64,000 bases of DNA, from NCBI GenBank assembly GCA_014800685.1, contig JAAVFQ010000016.1, positions 1-64,000 on the forward strand, written 5' to 3'. Positions 50,717 through 60,224 of this stretch are shown here, in pieces. A model generated the notes under the pieces. That model saw nothing but the letters and a program-made list of their open reading frames with translations. It did not search any database and was not told the origin of the DNA. The translations under genes and the position numbers were made by a program. The stretch is from Bacteroidales bacterium. Lineage in GTDB: Bacteria; Bacteroidota; Bacteroidia; Bacteroidales; Muribaculaceae. Within the stretch, counting starts at the first letter, position 1. Each line of letters starts with the position of its first letter.

Positions 50717-51988
50717 TTAACGCTTAACAGGCGTCTTTTGTCGGAAGATAGCCTCAAAAACTTTATCTGAGGCTCCGAGCTTGCTTTTAATGTAAGCACC
50801 GGCCGCCTCTCCGCAGCCCTTTCTGTCAGAGTCATTATCCATCAGGCGGGAGGCGTGACGCTCAAACTCTTCGCGGGAAGCGACGGAGCAGGCGCCCCCT
50901 GCGGCTATCATCTCTTCGGCTTCGATAAAGCGGTGATAATTAGGGCCGAACGTCACGGGAATACCATAGACTGCGGCCTCATTGATGTTATGGATGCCCA
51001 CTCCGAAGCCTCCGCCGATGTGGGCGATATCGGCGAAGCGGTAGATAGAAGAGAGCAGTCCGAAGCAGTCTACAATCACGAAGCGGGCGTGAGTGCAGGC
51101 TTCAGGATTTTTTGTGAGCTCAGAGTATAGCACGCAGTCCTTGCCGAGACGGGAGCGGAGGGATTCGAGCCTGTCGCCGTCAAACTCATGGGGCGCAATG
51201 ACGGCAGCCATATCAGGGCGAGAAAGCAGCCAAGGGATATAGACATCCTCATCGGGCTCCCAGGAGGAGCCGGCCACTAATATTTTCTTCCCTTCGCTAT
51301 GCAGCCTGCGGGTCAGCTCCTCCAGTTCGGGCAGGTCCCGGCGCTGACGCATAATGTCGGTGACGCGGTCGAAGCGCGTATCTCCGGCCACATCCACGTC
51401 GGTCACCCCGATAGAGGCGAGCAGGCGGCGGCTCTTTTCATCCTGCACGAAGATGCGGGAGAAGAGGTGGAGCCAGCGGCGATAGGTCTTGCCGTAAGGG
51501 CGGAAAAAGGCCTGTCCGGGCCGGAAAGCGGCCGAGATGAGATAGGTGGGCACAGACTGCTTAGAGAGGGCTCTGAGATAGTTGCGCCATATCTCATACT
51601 TGACGAAGATGGCCTGACGTGGCGATACCTTCTTCACAAACCATTCGGCCATTTCCGGGGTGTCGAAAGGGAGATAGCAGACCATGTCGGCCCCGTCGTA
51701 GTTTTTTCTCACCTCATATCCAGAGGGGGAGAAGAAAGTGAGAAGAATCTTCATTTCCGGGAGAAAACGGCGTATCCGCTCTATGACGGGACGCCCCTGC
51801 TCGAACTCGCCGAGCGAGGCGGCATGAATCCATACCCAGTCGCCGGAGAAGTCGCAATGGCGCAGGCGAGCGATGCTCTCCTTGTGGCCGGCGATAAGAG
51901 CGGATGCCTTACGGTTGTGCAGAGCGGCGGCGCGCACTCCGAGAGAGTAGGCGCCTATGCCGAGGCGATATGCCAGAGATTCAAGCAT
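50717..51988 (-). CDS. waaA: 3-deoxy-D-manno-octulosonic acid transferase
   Basis: WIHAASLGEFEQGRPVIERIR, AGSSWEPDE, IGGGFGVGIHNINEAAVYGIPVTFGPNY. Confidence 0.94.
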   Translation of the reverse strand: MLESLAYRLGIGAYSLGVRAAALHNRKASALIAGHKESIARLRHCDFSGDWVWIHAASLGEFEQGRPVIERIRRFLPEMKILLTFFSPSGYEVRKNYDGADMVCYLPFDTPEMAEWFVKKVSPRQAIFVKYEIWRNYLRALSKQSVPTYLISAAFRPGQAFFRPYGKTYRRWLHLFSRIFVQDEKSRRLLASIGVTDVDVAGDTRFDRVTDIMRQRRDLPELEELTRRLHSEGKKILVAGSSWEPDEDVYIPWLLSRPDMAAVIAPHEFDGDRLESLRSRLGKDCVLYSELTKNPEACTHARFVIVDCFGLLSSIYRFADIAHIGGGFGVGIHNINEAAVYGIPVTFGPNYHRFIEAEEMIAAGGACSVASREEFERHASRLMDNDSDRKGCGEAAGAYIKSKLGASDKVFEAIFRQKTPVKR

Positions 51989-52003
51989 GGCGAGTCAGGG
52001 GAA

Positions 52004-53521
52004 TCACTTACCGATAGTGTCAATAGCGCGTCGCAGGCGGGCTATTACCTCCTCTTTGGGCATAAGCTCGGTGACGTCGAAGAGATGCGGACCGCGGCAG
52101 GCTCCGACGATGGCGAGGCGGAAGGCATTCATGACGTTGCCGAGATGATATCCCTTGTCAGCTATCCAGCCGAGCACGATTTTTTCAGCATTGGCCGAGG
52201 ACATGTCTTCGATACCTTCGAGGACTTCGATAAGTTCCTCCATGATGCGGGGGGTATCTTCGTTCCATCGTTTGCGTACATCCTTCTCAGCGTAGGTTTC
52301 AGGGGCCTTGAAGAAGAAGTCGGCCTGCTGGTCGAGGTCTTTGACGAAATCAATGCGACCCTTCACCATTCCCACGGCGCGGGCTATGTATTCATCCGAG
52401 AAGCCGTTGATTCCTTTTTCCGCGAGCAGCGGTTTATAGAGCTCAGCGAGCTGAGTGTCGGGCATTCGCATGAGGTATTCATGATTGAACCAAGCGGCCT
52501 TCTTATAGTCAAACTTGGCGCCAGACTTCGAGCAGTGTTCGAAGGAGAATTTATCCTGAAGCTCCTTCATAGTCATAAGTTCGGTGTCATCGCCGGGATT
52601 CCAGCCGAGGAGAGCGAGGAAATTGACTACAGCCTCAGGGAGGTATCCCTGTTCGCGGTATCCGGCCGAAACGTTGCCCGAAGCGGGGTCATGCCATTCG
52701 AGGGGGAAGACGGGGAATCCGAGTTTGTCGCCGTCGCGTTTAGAGAGTTTGCCGTTTCCGACGGGCTTCAGCAGCAGCGGGAGGTGCACAAATTCCGGCA
52801 TGGTGTCGGTCCAGCCGAAGGCCTCATAGAGTAGCACATGGAGAGGAGCGGAGGGGAGCCACTCTTCGCCGCGGATTACGTGGGTAATTCCCATGAGATG
52901 GTCATCGACGATGTTGGCGAGATGATATGTGGGGAGATTGTCGGCGCTCTTGAAGAGAACTTTGTCGTCAAGGACATTACTGTTGATGACCACTTCGCCA
53001 CGGATGCGGTCGTTGACCTTAACTTCGCGTCCGGGTTCGATGAGGAATCTCACTACATACTGTGCGCCGTCATCAATGAGGCGTTTCACCTCATCGGCGG
53101 GCATAGTGAGTGAATTTCGCATACGTCCGCGGGTGGAGGCGTCATACTGGAAATTAGGAGTGGCTTCGCGTGCGGCCGCGAGCTCTTCGGGGGTGTCAAA
53201 AGCGATATAAGCCTTACCGGATTCAAGCAGACGGTCTACGTACTGACGATAGATATGACGGCGCTCGCTCTGGCGATAAGGGCCATTGTCGCCACCCTCG
53301 CGCACCCCCTCGTCAAAGCGGATGCCAAGCCAGCCGAGGGCCTCGTTGATGTAATCCTCGGCTCCGGGCACGAATCGGTTGGAGTCGGTGTCTTCAATGC
53401 GCAGAATCATCTTGCCTCCGCGGCTTTTAGCGAAGAGATAATTGAACAGGGCAGTGCGGACACCGCCGATATGGAGAGGCCCGGTGGGTGACGGGGCGAA
53501 TCTAACTCTTACTTCCTGCAT
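52004..53521 (-). CDS. gltX: Glutamyl-tRNA synthetase
   Basis: [42 protein letters not shown]-like motif. Confidence 0.97.
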   Translation of the reverse strand: MQEVRVRFAPSPTGPLHIGGVRTALFNYLFAKSRGGKMILRIEDTDSNRFVPGAEDYINEALGWLGIRFDEGVREGGDNGPYRQSERRHIYRQYVDRLLESGKAYIAFDTPEELAAAREATPNFQYDASTRGRMRNSLTMPADEVKRLIDDGAQYVVRFLIEPGREVKVNDRIRGEVVINSNVLDDKVLFKSADNLPTYHLANIVDDHLMGITHVIRGEEWLPSAPLHVLLYEAFGWTDTMPEFVHLPLLLKPVGNGKLSKRDGDKLGFPVFPLEWHDPASGNVSAGYREQGYLPEAVVNFLALLGWNPGDDTELMTMKELQDKFSFEHCSKSGAKFDYKKAAWFNHEYLMRMPDTQLAELYKPLLAEKGINGFSDEYIARAVGMVKGRIDFVKDLDQQADFFFKAPETYAEKDVRKRWNEDTPRIMEELIEVLEGIEDMSSANAEKIVLGWIADKGYHLGNVMNAFRLAIVGACRGPHLFDVTELMPKEEVIARLRRAIDTIGK

Positions 53522-53527
53522 TTCTAT

Positions 53528-53634
53528 TTAAGTAAGTAATTTCTAAAAATTAAACGAGCTATATGCACGTTGATTTTCCTCACTTGCAAAAAGCGAGAAA
53601 AATCAATCAGTGAATAAGTAAGTATTCAAAATTA
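53528..53634. repeat. Dispersed AAGTAAGTA repeat, copy E (direct ends with nested hairpin)
   Basis: TTTAAGTAAGTAATTT (53528) and AATAAGTAAGTATTCAAAATTA (53613); nested TTGATTTTCCTCACTTGC...AGCGAGAAAAATCAA. Confidence 0.65.
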
Positions 53635-53768
53635 TTATAATTTGCAAAGATAGCAAATCTTTTCCACATCTTCCCATCTTAGCGGACAAAATCATGCGAT
53701 GAGAGGGAAAACTCTTCTGTCAGCGAACACAATGTCCGCGCGGTCAGAGCCGACCGGGCGCAGACATT

Positions 53769-55769
53769 CTATTTTCGCTCCTTGATGAGGCCTGTGCGAT
53801 AGGCATAGAGGAGCTGCATGAGTTCGTCTATCTGGCCCTGGAGCTCGCGTCCTATATCAGTGTCGCGCACGCGCATGCGTTGAGTGTTCATCTCCACAAT
53901 CTGTGTGCTTCCGAGGATGTCAGTGCCATTGTGGACGGCATCCTCGGCCGTTGTGAAGGGGACGTGCTGCACGAGTTCGAGGCCACGGCTGTGGAAGACG
54001 AGAGTATATCCTGCTATTCCGGTGGTCTTATGATAGGCTTTTGAGAATCCGCCGTCGATGACCATGAGCCGGCCGTCGGCCTTTACGGGGCTTTCTCCTT
54101 TACCCACTTTTACGGGCACGTGTCCGTTTATGATATGCCGGTGTTCGCCCTTCACATCGAAGGCATCGAGGATATAGTCGCAGATTTTAGGGTCTTCTCG
54201 GAGGCGATAGTAGTGCCCCTTCTTTTCGGCCTGCACATCCTTGTCGGTGAGGAAATATCGCTCGAAGGTAGCCATCTTGGCCTTGTCGAAGAGTGGTGAT
54301 TCCGGTCCGCACCATAGATACCAGTAGTAATCCACGGCATATTCGCGGTCTTCCGCGGGCGTATCGGTATTGAAAGCCGAGCGCATCATAGAGCCGACGT
54401 GGTGGAGAAGTTCCTTCCCTTTAAAGTTTCGTCCGCGGATGCAGACCTCGCGCAGCGAGCCATCCTCATTGAGCGGCATAGAGGCGTGAAACATCAGGTT
54501 TGAGTTCCATACCGTATACATGCATCCGTGAGAGAAGAAGATGGAGATGTGGCGTTTGAGCTTGTCGCTGACGAGGAATGAATGTACGAGTTTCTCTACG
54601 AGTTCGGCTTCGGAGTCAGTGAGGCGGTAAGGGTCCGCGGGGTCTACCGTGGGGAAGTTGGAGTCGAGCATCTGATAGTCCACGCCGTCAATTCGCACGG
54701 TGCCCTTAGCGGTGTCCATGAGATGAAGGAGGTTGCGGTCTTCCATTCCCCATTCGGGATGTTTGGCTATCAGGGCAGCTTCGAGTTTGAACTGAATGAC
54801 GGAGATAGCCTTGTGCATCTGAGCCGTGAGACGACGGTTTTTAATGCCGCTCTCGGTCTCGTCTTTAGGGATTTTGGGTTCGAAGATTTTGCAGGGGTCA
54901 TCTCCGTAGACGTCCATGGCGAAGGCTGCGAGCGGGACGAGGTTTATGCCATAACCATCTTCAAGAGTGGCCATATTGTCATAGCGGAGCGACATTCTGA
55001 GCACGTTGGCTATGCAGCATACGTTGCCAGCGGCGGCGCCCATCCAGACGGCGTCGTGATTTCCCCACTGGATGTCATAGTCACGATAGTTAAGGAGCGT
55101 GTCGAGGATGAGGTGAGCGCCCGGTCCGCGGTCATAAATATCGCCGAGGATGTGGAGGCGGTCGATGGAGAGTCGCTGGATGACGTTGCAGATAGCCACA
55201 ATAAACTCCGGCGCCTGTCCTGTGGTGATGATAGTCTCCACGATACGGGAGTAATAAAGCTCCTTATTCATTCCGGAGGGGGCTTCATGCAGAAGCTCCT
55301 CAATGATGTAGGCAAACTCCTTGGGGAGGGCCTTTCTCACCTTGGAGCGGGTATATTTTGAAGAGACTCTCTGTAGGATTCTCACCAGCTGATGGAGCGT
55401 GATATGGTAGAAATTATCCATATCCTTCTCGCTGTTACGGATGTGCTGGAGCTTGTTGGCGGGATAATAGATTAGAGAGCAGAGCTGTCTGATAGCATCC
55501 TCGCGCATAGAAGTGCCGAAGAGTTCGGTGACTACACGGCGGATGTTGCCGGAAGCATTTCTGAGAATGTGGGAAAATGCTTCATGCTCGCCGTGGATGT
55601 CGGCTACGAAATGCTCGGTGCCCTTCGGGAGATTGAGGATAGCCTCAAGGTTTATAATCTCGGTAGCGGCAGCCGAGGTGTTCCCGAATGTCTGCGAGAG
55701 GAGTTCAAGCAGACGGAGATTGCTCTCCACCACTGCGGCGTCGGGGATTCGTTTAGTAGGAGTGCTCAT
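53769..55769 (-). CDS. fbp: Fructose-1,6-bisphosphatase class III
   Basis: VADIHGEHEAFSHILRNASGNIRRV, LGDIYDRGPGAHLILDTLL, WGNHDAVWMGAAAGN. Confidence 0.95.
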   Translation of the reverse strand: MSTPTKRIPDAAVVESNLRLLELLSQTFGNTSAAATEIINLEAILNLPKGTEHFVADIHGEHEAFSHILRNASGNIRRVVTELFGTSMREDAIRQLCSLIYYPANKLQHIRNSEKDMDNFYHITLHQLVRILQRVSSKYTRSKVRKALPKEFAYIIEELLHEAPSGMNKELYYSRIVETIITTGQAPEFIVAICNVIQRLSIDRLHILGDIYDRGPGAHLILDTLLNYRDYDIQWGNHDAVWMGAAAGNVCCIANVLRMSLRYDNMATLEDGYGINLVPLAAFAMDVYGDDPCKIFEPKIPKDETESGIKNRRLTAQMHKAISVIQFKLEAALIAKHPEWGMEDRNLLHLMDTAKGTVRIDGVDYQMLDSNFPTVDPADPYRLTDSEAELVEKLVHSFLVSDKLKRHISIFFSHGCMYTVWNSNLMFHASMPLNEDGSLREVCIRGRNFKGKELLHHVGSMMRSAFNTDTPAEDREYAVDYYWYLWCGPESPLFDKAKMATFERYFLTDKDVQAEKKGHYYRLREDPKICDYILDAFDVKGEHRHIINGHVPVKVGKGESPVKADGRLMVIDGGFSKAYHKTTGIAGYTLVFHSRGLELVQHVPFTTAEDAVHNGTDILGSTQIVEMNTQRMRVRDTDIGRELQGQIDELMQLLYAYRTGLIKERK

Positions 55770-55905
55770 GATTAGCGGAGTTTTTCGGTATTAATCTGCG
55801 GTCAAGCCGTCCCGGATGAATCCGGTCGGCACCGCAAAGGTAAGCAATTATTTGGAAATAGCCTAACAAACGGCAGATTTTTGAGCATTTGGAGACCAAC
55901 GTAGA

Positions 55906-55942
55906 GAGGGTGTGTCGCAGATAGCTATAACGACACACCCTC
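55906..55942 (-). terminator. GAGGGTGTGTC-family terminator
   Basis: GAGGGTGTGTC ... GACACACCCTC. Confidence 0.8.
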
Positions 55943-55970
55943 CTTCTATGATTGCGGGGCGATAGAGCGA

Positions 55971-57602
55971 TTATTTGCGGATAAGCACCTTAGCGGCTTT
56001 GCCGTCGCTGATGCGGATGAAAATGCCGCTTTCCGGCTCGGCCACGCGGAGGCCCTGAAGGTTGAAATAGAGTGTTTCGCCCTCGGAGGTCTCAAGGCTA
56101 TCCACGCCCAGAGGATTGCCCTCTTCGATTCTCTTGAGAGTCATGAAGGCCGGGGCGCCGCCGTCGGCAGTGAAGTATACGTGAATGTAATAGTCGCCGG
56201 GAGCGAGAGCAGATTTGTAGTCGCCTGGAGCGAGAGCGATTTTTACGCGATTCTCGGGGGCGAGGTCGGGGGATATTTCATCGTCGATGGAGTCATCATT
56301 GCTCGGAGTGGCCCAGCGGTGGCTGTTGACCTGAGACCAGTCGGAAGATTTGAGAGTGGTGATGGCGATTTCGCCTGAGGAACTGCCGTCGGCTGCCACC
56401 ACTTCGATTCTTCCGGCATAGTCTGCCCAGCCCTGATCGGTGTTGGGCTGCTTGGTGAGCTCAGTGCCGGCATTGGGATCCCATACGGCGCCGGCAATAG
56501 TGCCGATGACGTAGACGTGATCGGGGCCGGTGATGTCTACTACGGGAGCATCCGGGTCAGCGATTTTTGTAAATTCCACCTTATTGTCCTTGAGGTTGAC
56601 CATGATGTCATATTTGGAGCCATCGGTATTGTCGATGAGGAAAGAGGCTCCATTGTTGGGATAAAGATCCATGAGGGCACCGGCCACAGGGGCGCGGCCG
56701 TCGGAATAGGGGCCGTAGCGGTTGCCGTTGATTAGGTTCCAGTCAGTGGATCCCTCCACGGGGGTGAAGAAGAAGTGGCCTTTGAGCTCATAGTCGCTGA
56801 GGGTGTAGATGCCGGGAGCCTGAGTGGTCATCGCAGTGTTGAAAGTCCAGTTGTCGGTTCCTCCGTTTGTGGCCAGATAGAGATTTGCGGGATAAGCCGG
56901 CTCTCCCGTTACGGTGAGAACTCCGGTGTCGGCATTCTTGTCGAGCACGAAAGAGAAATCGTATGTGCCGGCGGGGAGAGTGAAGCAGTCGCCCTCCATA
57001 GAGGCTGTATATGACTGTCCGAGAGTGAGGGCCACATCGGAATTTGTGCCTGTAGCATAGATATTGTTGCCGGCGCGCATCTTGATTCTGGAGACGGCTG
57101 CAGTGAGGGTGTAGGTTCCAGTCCAGTCGTTGGAGCTCCCGGCCCTCAGTGTGAGCGGATGAGTGTCTATAGTGGTGGAATAGCCTGAGCCGAAATCGCC
57201 CACGAGGTAGACAGTGTCATATTCATTTTCAGACCATGTGCCATCGATGGTGAGAGTGCCGGTATTGTCGTTCCAAGTGAGTTTGGCATCATCGCAAGTT
57301 CCGTTGATGGCAAGGTTGCCTGCACTCCCATCGCTATCAAGCTTGTAGTCTCCATTTTTGGTGACGGGGTCTCCGGTAAGTCCCCACCAGGTCTGCGAGC
57401 CGCCATCTACAACGAGAATTTTTATCTGTCCCATGAGGGGATAGCCCTCGTCGAGAACGTAGACTCCGGGAGTGTCTCCCTCCTCAAACTGAAACTGAGC
57501 ATTTGCAGCCCAACCATATTCAGAGCCGACAAGATAGACGTCGGCGGCATTTGCTGCAAGCATCATGACAGATGCCATCAGCAGTAGATAGAGTTTTTTC
57601 AT
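55971..57602 (-). CDS. SusE/SusF-like outer membrane protein with T9SS-like C-terminal tail
   Basis: Signal peptide; SENEYDTVYLVGDFGSGYSTT; C-term YFNLQGLRVAEPESGIFIRISDGKAAKVLIRK. Confidence 0.75.
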   Translation of the reverse strand: MKKLYLLLMASVMMLAANAADVYLVGSEYGWAANAQFQFEEGDTPGVYVLDEGYPLMGQIKILVVDGGSQTWWGLTGDPVTKNGDYKLDSDGSAGNLAINGTCDDAKLTWNDNTGTLTIDGTWSENEYDTVYLVGDFGSGYSTTIDTHPLTLRAGSSNDWTGTYTLTAAVSRIKMRAGNNIYATGTNSDVALTLGQSYTASMEGDCFTLPAGTYDFSFVLDKNADTGVLTVTGEPAYPANLYLATNGGTDNWTFNTAMTTQAPGIYTLSDYELKGHFFFTPVEGSTDWNLINGNRYGPYSDGRAPVAGALMDLYPNNGASFLIDNTDGSKYDIMVNLKDNKVEFTKIADPDAPVVDITGPDHVYVIGTIAGAVWDPNAGTELTKQPNTDQGWADYAGRIEVVAADGSSSGEIAITTLKSSDWSQVNSHRWATPSNDDSIDDEISPDLAPENRVKIALAPGDYKSALAPGDYYIHVYFTADGGAPAFMTLKRIEEGNPLGVDSLETSEGETLYFNLQGLRVAEPESGIFIRISDGKAAKVLIRK

Positions 57603-57783
57603 ATTAAGTACGTAAGGAAATAATCTTAATTGCTTCCGTGAAAACAGAGGGAAGGTAGGTTAACAGGTCTCAAAATTAGTAAAAAATCAGGATATGCGCA
57701 AACAATTCCCTAATTTTCTATCGAAATTGATATCTGATAGAAATTCTTCAAGGAAAAATATCTAATAATTTAATAGATTTCAC

Positions 57784-57791
57784 TACCTTTG
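57784..57791 (+). promoter_or_regulatory. -7 element TACCTTTG for SusE/F-like gene
   Basis: TACCTTTG 25 bp upstream of ATG at 57817. Confidence 0.5.
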
Positions 57792-57816
57792 TGGCTGACA
57801 AATTAATTACAAAAAC

Positions 57817-60141
57817 ATGAAGAAAATCTATCTGTTGCTGACGGCGCTCCTCCTGACGCTTTCGGCAAATGCTGCCGACTGGTATCTTGTCGGCGCGAAC
57901 TACGGGTGGGATAATAATCCGCTCTATCAGTTTTCTCCCTCGGCCACTGATGCCGATGTCCTGACTCTGGGCCCCATAGATCTCAGCGGAGAGATTAAGA
58001 TAAAGGAGGCCACAACGTGGGATACGTCATTCGGCACCAATGGCTCCAAGCTCGTGGCTGATGTCGCGTATCAGGCCGTGAAGAATGCCAACAACATTAT
58101 GGTAGACGGCATTATCAAGGATGCTGTGGTGACCATCAATGTCAGAGATTATACCATAACGGCGACCGGCGAGCGCTCAGAAAATGAATATGACACTGTC
58201 TACCTCGTGGGCGATTTCGGCGAGGGATGGTCAGAGACCGTGCCTAATGCATACCCTCTCGCCCTCACCCCCGGGTCAGAAACTCTCTGGACCGGAACAT
58301 TCACACTTTCTGCCGGGACCAACTATTTCAAGATGAAGGCCGGACAGATAGTCTATTCCACCGGTGGCAATGATGTCAATGTAGAGCTTGACAAGCCTGT
58401 CAATGCCTATCAGAACGGCAACGCATTCGTGCTCCCTGCCGGCGTCTATACCTTCAATTTTGATTTGGCGCGTAATGCCGAATCCGGCGTTCTTACAGTC
58501 ACCGGCCAGGCCGCTCCACCCACACCCCCTGCCCCCTTGACCTCGCTCTTCGTGCTCGGAAATGTGAACGGTAATGTCTGGAATCCCACGATGGGCGTGG
58601 CCATGACGCTCACAGACGAGGGCGTCTTTAAGGTTGAGAATATCGTGGTCAGCGCTGCCGATGATGATAATAACGGCTACTTCTCCTTCTGCACCGAGCT
58701 GATGGAGTCTTACACAGAGGGCGCCTGGGAAGTAGGCAGACGATTTGGCGCCGAAGCCGACAATACGTCCGTCTCTCTTACCGAGACAAATGCTCTGCTG
58801 GAGGGTGATTATTCCTTCATGATACCCGCAGGCACATATACTCTCACCGTTGATCTTAACTCCATGACTCTCACTGCCGAGGGGAAGGCCGACGAAGTGA
58901 AGCTCCCCGAAACTCTCTACATCCTCGGCAATGTCAACGGATACGTGTGGAATCCGACCACCGGCGTCCCGATGCTCTCTCAGGGGAATGGCGTCTTCAA
59001 AGCCACTAAGGTGGAAGTGGGAGCCGCCGATGATGATAATAACGGCTACTTCTCTTTCTGCACCGAGCTTATGGACTCATACACCGAGGGCGCCTGGGAA
59101 GTTGGCAAGCGCTTCGGCGCTCCCGAGGCTGACACTCCGGCCTCTATTACGGAAGTAAATGACATAATTGCCGGTGACTTCGCATTCTCATTGGCAGCCG
59201 GCTTCTATGACTTCACGGTCGACCTCGGCGAAAAGACTCTCGTCATAACCGTAAATGACGAGCCTGAGACTCTCCCCGAAACCCTCTACATCCTCGGCAA
59301 TATCAACGGAGGCTCCTTCTCCCCTACATCCGGCACTAAGCTCGAAGAGAGCTTCGAGGGTGTATTCACTCTTGATAATGTCAGGATAACTGCCGCCGAA
59401 GGTGCCGATTACGGCTACTTCTCCTTCTGCACCGAGCTCATGGAGTCTTACACGGAGGGCGCCTGGGAAGTGGGCAAACGCTTCGGCGCCCTCACTCCGG
59501 ATGCCGATCCCGCTCTCGGCGATGCCACCCCCTTGGCCGCAAGCGACTTCTCATTCCGTCTCCTCCCCGGAGTATATAATATCGGCGTTGACCTCAACAC
59601 AATGTCGATGTCTGTAGCTTGCATCAGCGTTGACTATCCCGCTACAGTCTATCTTCTCGGCAATATCAATGCGCAGGGCTGGAATCCCACAAATGGCAAA
59701 GAAATGACATCAGAGGGGAATGGCCTTTACACGCTCAAGGGGTTTGAATTCCTTCCCGCAGAAGAGGGCTCCGAGATGGCCTACTTTGCCTTCTGCACTC
59801 GCCTGATGAGCGAATATGAAGGGGAGGGAGCCTGGGAAGTAGGCATACGCTATGGAGCCTCAGAGCCGGATATGCTCATCATGGATGAACTTCCCGTAGA
59901 GGTTGTGGCCGGCGAAAATTCTTTCTGTACGGCTGCCGGAATCAAGGTGGATATCACGCTCAATCTGGCAGACTCCACCTTAGTGGTGAAGCCCGTGAAC
60001 GACGCTGTCTCTATTATTGAAGAGGGCAATGGCGAGGCTGTCTACATCAACCTTCATGGCATCCGCGTCAGTGAGCCTGCCGAGGGACTCTACATCCGTC
60101 TCTGCGGCGATAAGGCCGAAAAGGTCTTCATAAGAAGATAA
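57817..60141 (+). CDS. SusE/SusF-like protein with four repeated domains and T9SS-like C-terminal tail
   Basis: Repeats starting at LFVLGNVNG, LYILGNVNG, LYILGNING, VYLLGNINA; C-term VYINLHGIRVSEPAEGLYIRLCGDKAEKVFIRR. Confidence 0.78.
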   Translation: MKKIYLLLTALLLTLSANAADWYLVGANYGWDNNPLYQFSPSATDADVLTLGPIDLSGEIKIKEATTWDTSFGTNGSKLVADVAYQAVKNANNIMVDGIIKDAVVTINVRDYTITATGERSENEYDTVYLVGDFGEGWSETVPNAYPLALTPGSETLWTGTFTLSAGTNYFKMKAGQIVYSTGGNDVNVELDKPVNAYQNGNAFVLPAGVYTFNFDLARNAESGVLTVTGQAAPPTPPAPLTSLFVLGNVNGNVWNPTMGVAMTLTDEGVFKVENIVVSAADDDNNGYFSFCTELMESYTEGAWEVGRRFGAEADNTSVSLTETNALLEGDYSFMIPAGTYTLTVDLNSMTLTAEGKADEVKLPETLYILGNVNGYVWNPTTGVPMLSQGNGVFKATKVEVGAADDDNNGYFSFCTELMDSYTEGAWEVGKRFGAPEADTPASITEVNDIIAGDFAFSLAAGFYDFTVDLGEKTLVITVNDEPETLPETLYILGNINGGSFSPTSGTKLEESFEGVFTLDNVRITAAEGADYGYFSFCTELMESYTEGAWEVGKRFGALTPDADPALGDATPLAASDFSFRLLPGVYNIGVDLNTMSMSVACISVDYPATVYLLGNINAQGWNPTNGKEMTSEGNGLYTLKGFEFLPAEEGSEMAYFAFCTRLMSEYEGEGAWEVGIRYGASEPDMLIMDELPVEVVAGENSFCTAAGIKVDITLNLADSTLVVKPVNDAVSIIEEGNGEAVYINLHGIRVSEPAEGLYIRLCGDKAEKVFIRR
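58546..59990 (+). repeat. Four intragenic repeats of ~363-369 bp
   Basis: Repeat starts at 58546, 58915, 59284, 59647; shared core NGYFSFCTELMESYTEGAWEVGKRFGA. Confidence 0.85.
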
Positions 60142-60160
60142 TCTGCGGCTTACCGGCAAA

Positions 60161-60201
60161 AGAAGCGGTGTGTCAGGTTTTGTTACCGACACACCGCTTC
60201 T
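60161..60201. terminator. GGTGTGTC-family bidirectional terminator
   Basis: AGAAGCGGTGTGTC ... GACACACCGCTTCT. Confidence 0.85.
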
Positions 60202-60224
60202 TCTTTCTACGGATTATTTCAAGA

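Noticed and set aside
50690-50725. Possible sixth AAGTAAGTA-type copy (CTAAGTATCGTATACCTTACTTAA)
   Set aside because: Only a partial, degenerate match lacking the end modules.
51299-52834. 511-aa plus-strand ORF across waaA and gltX
   Set aside because: Antisense to two well-supported genes and spanning their junction; composition artefact.
54582-55361. 259-aa plus-strand ORF inside fbp
   Set aside because: Antisense to fbp, no recognisable motifs.
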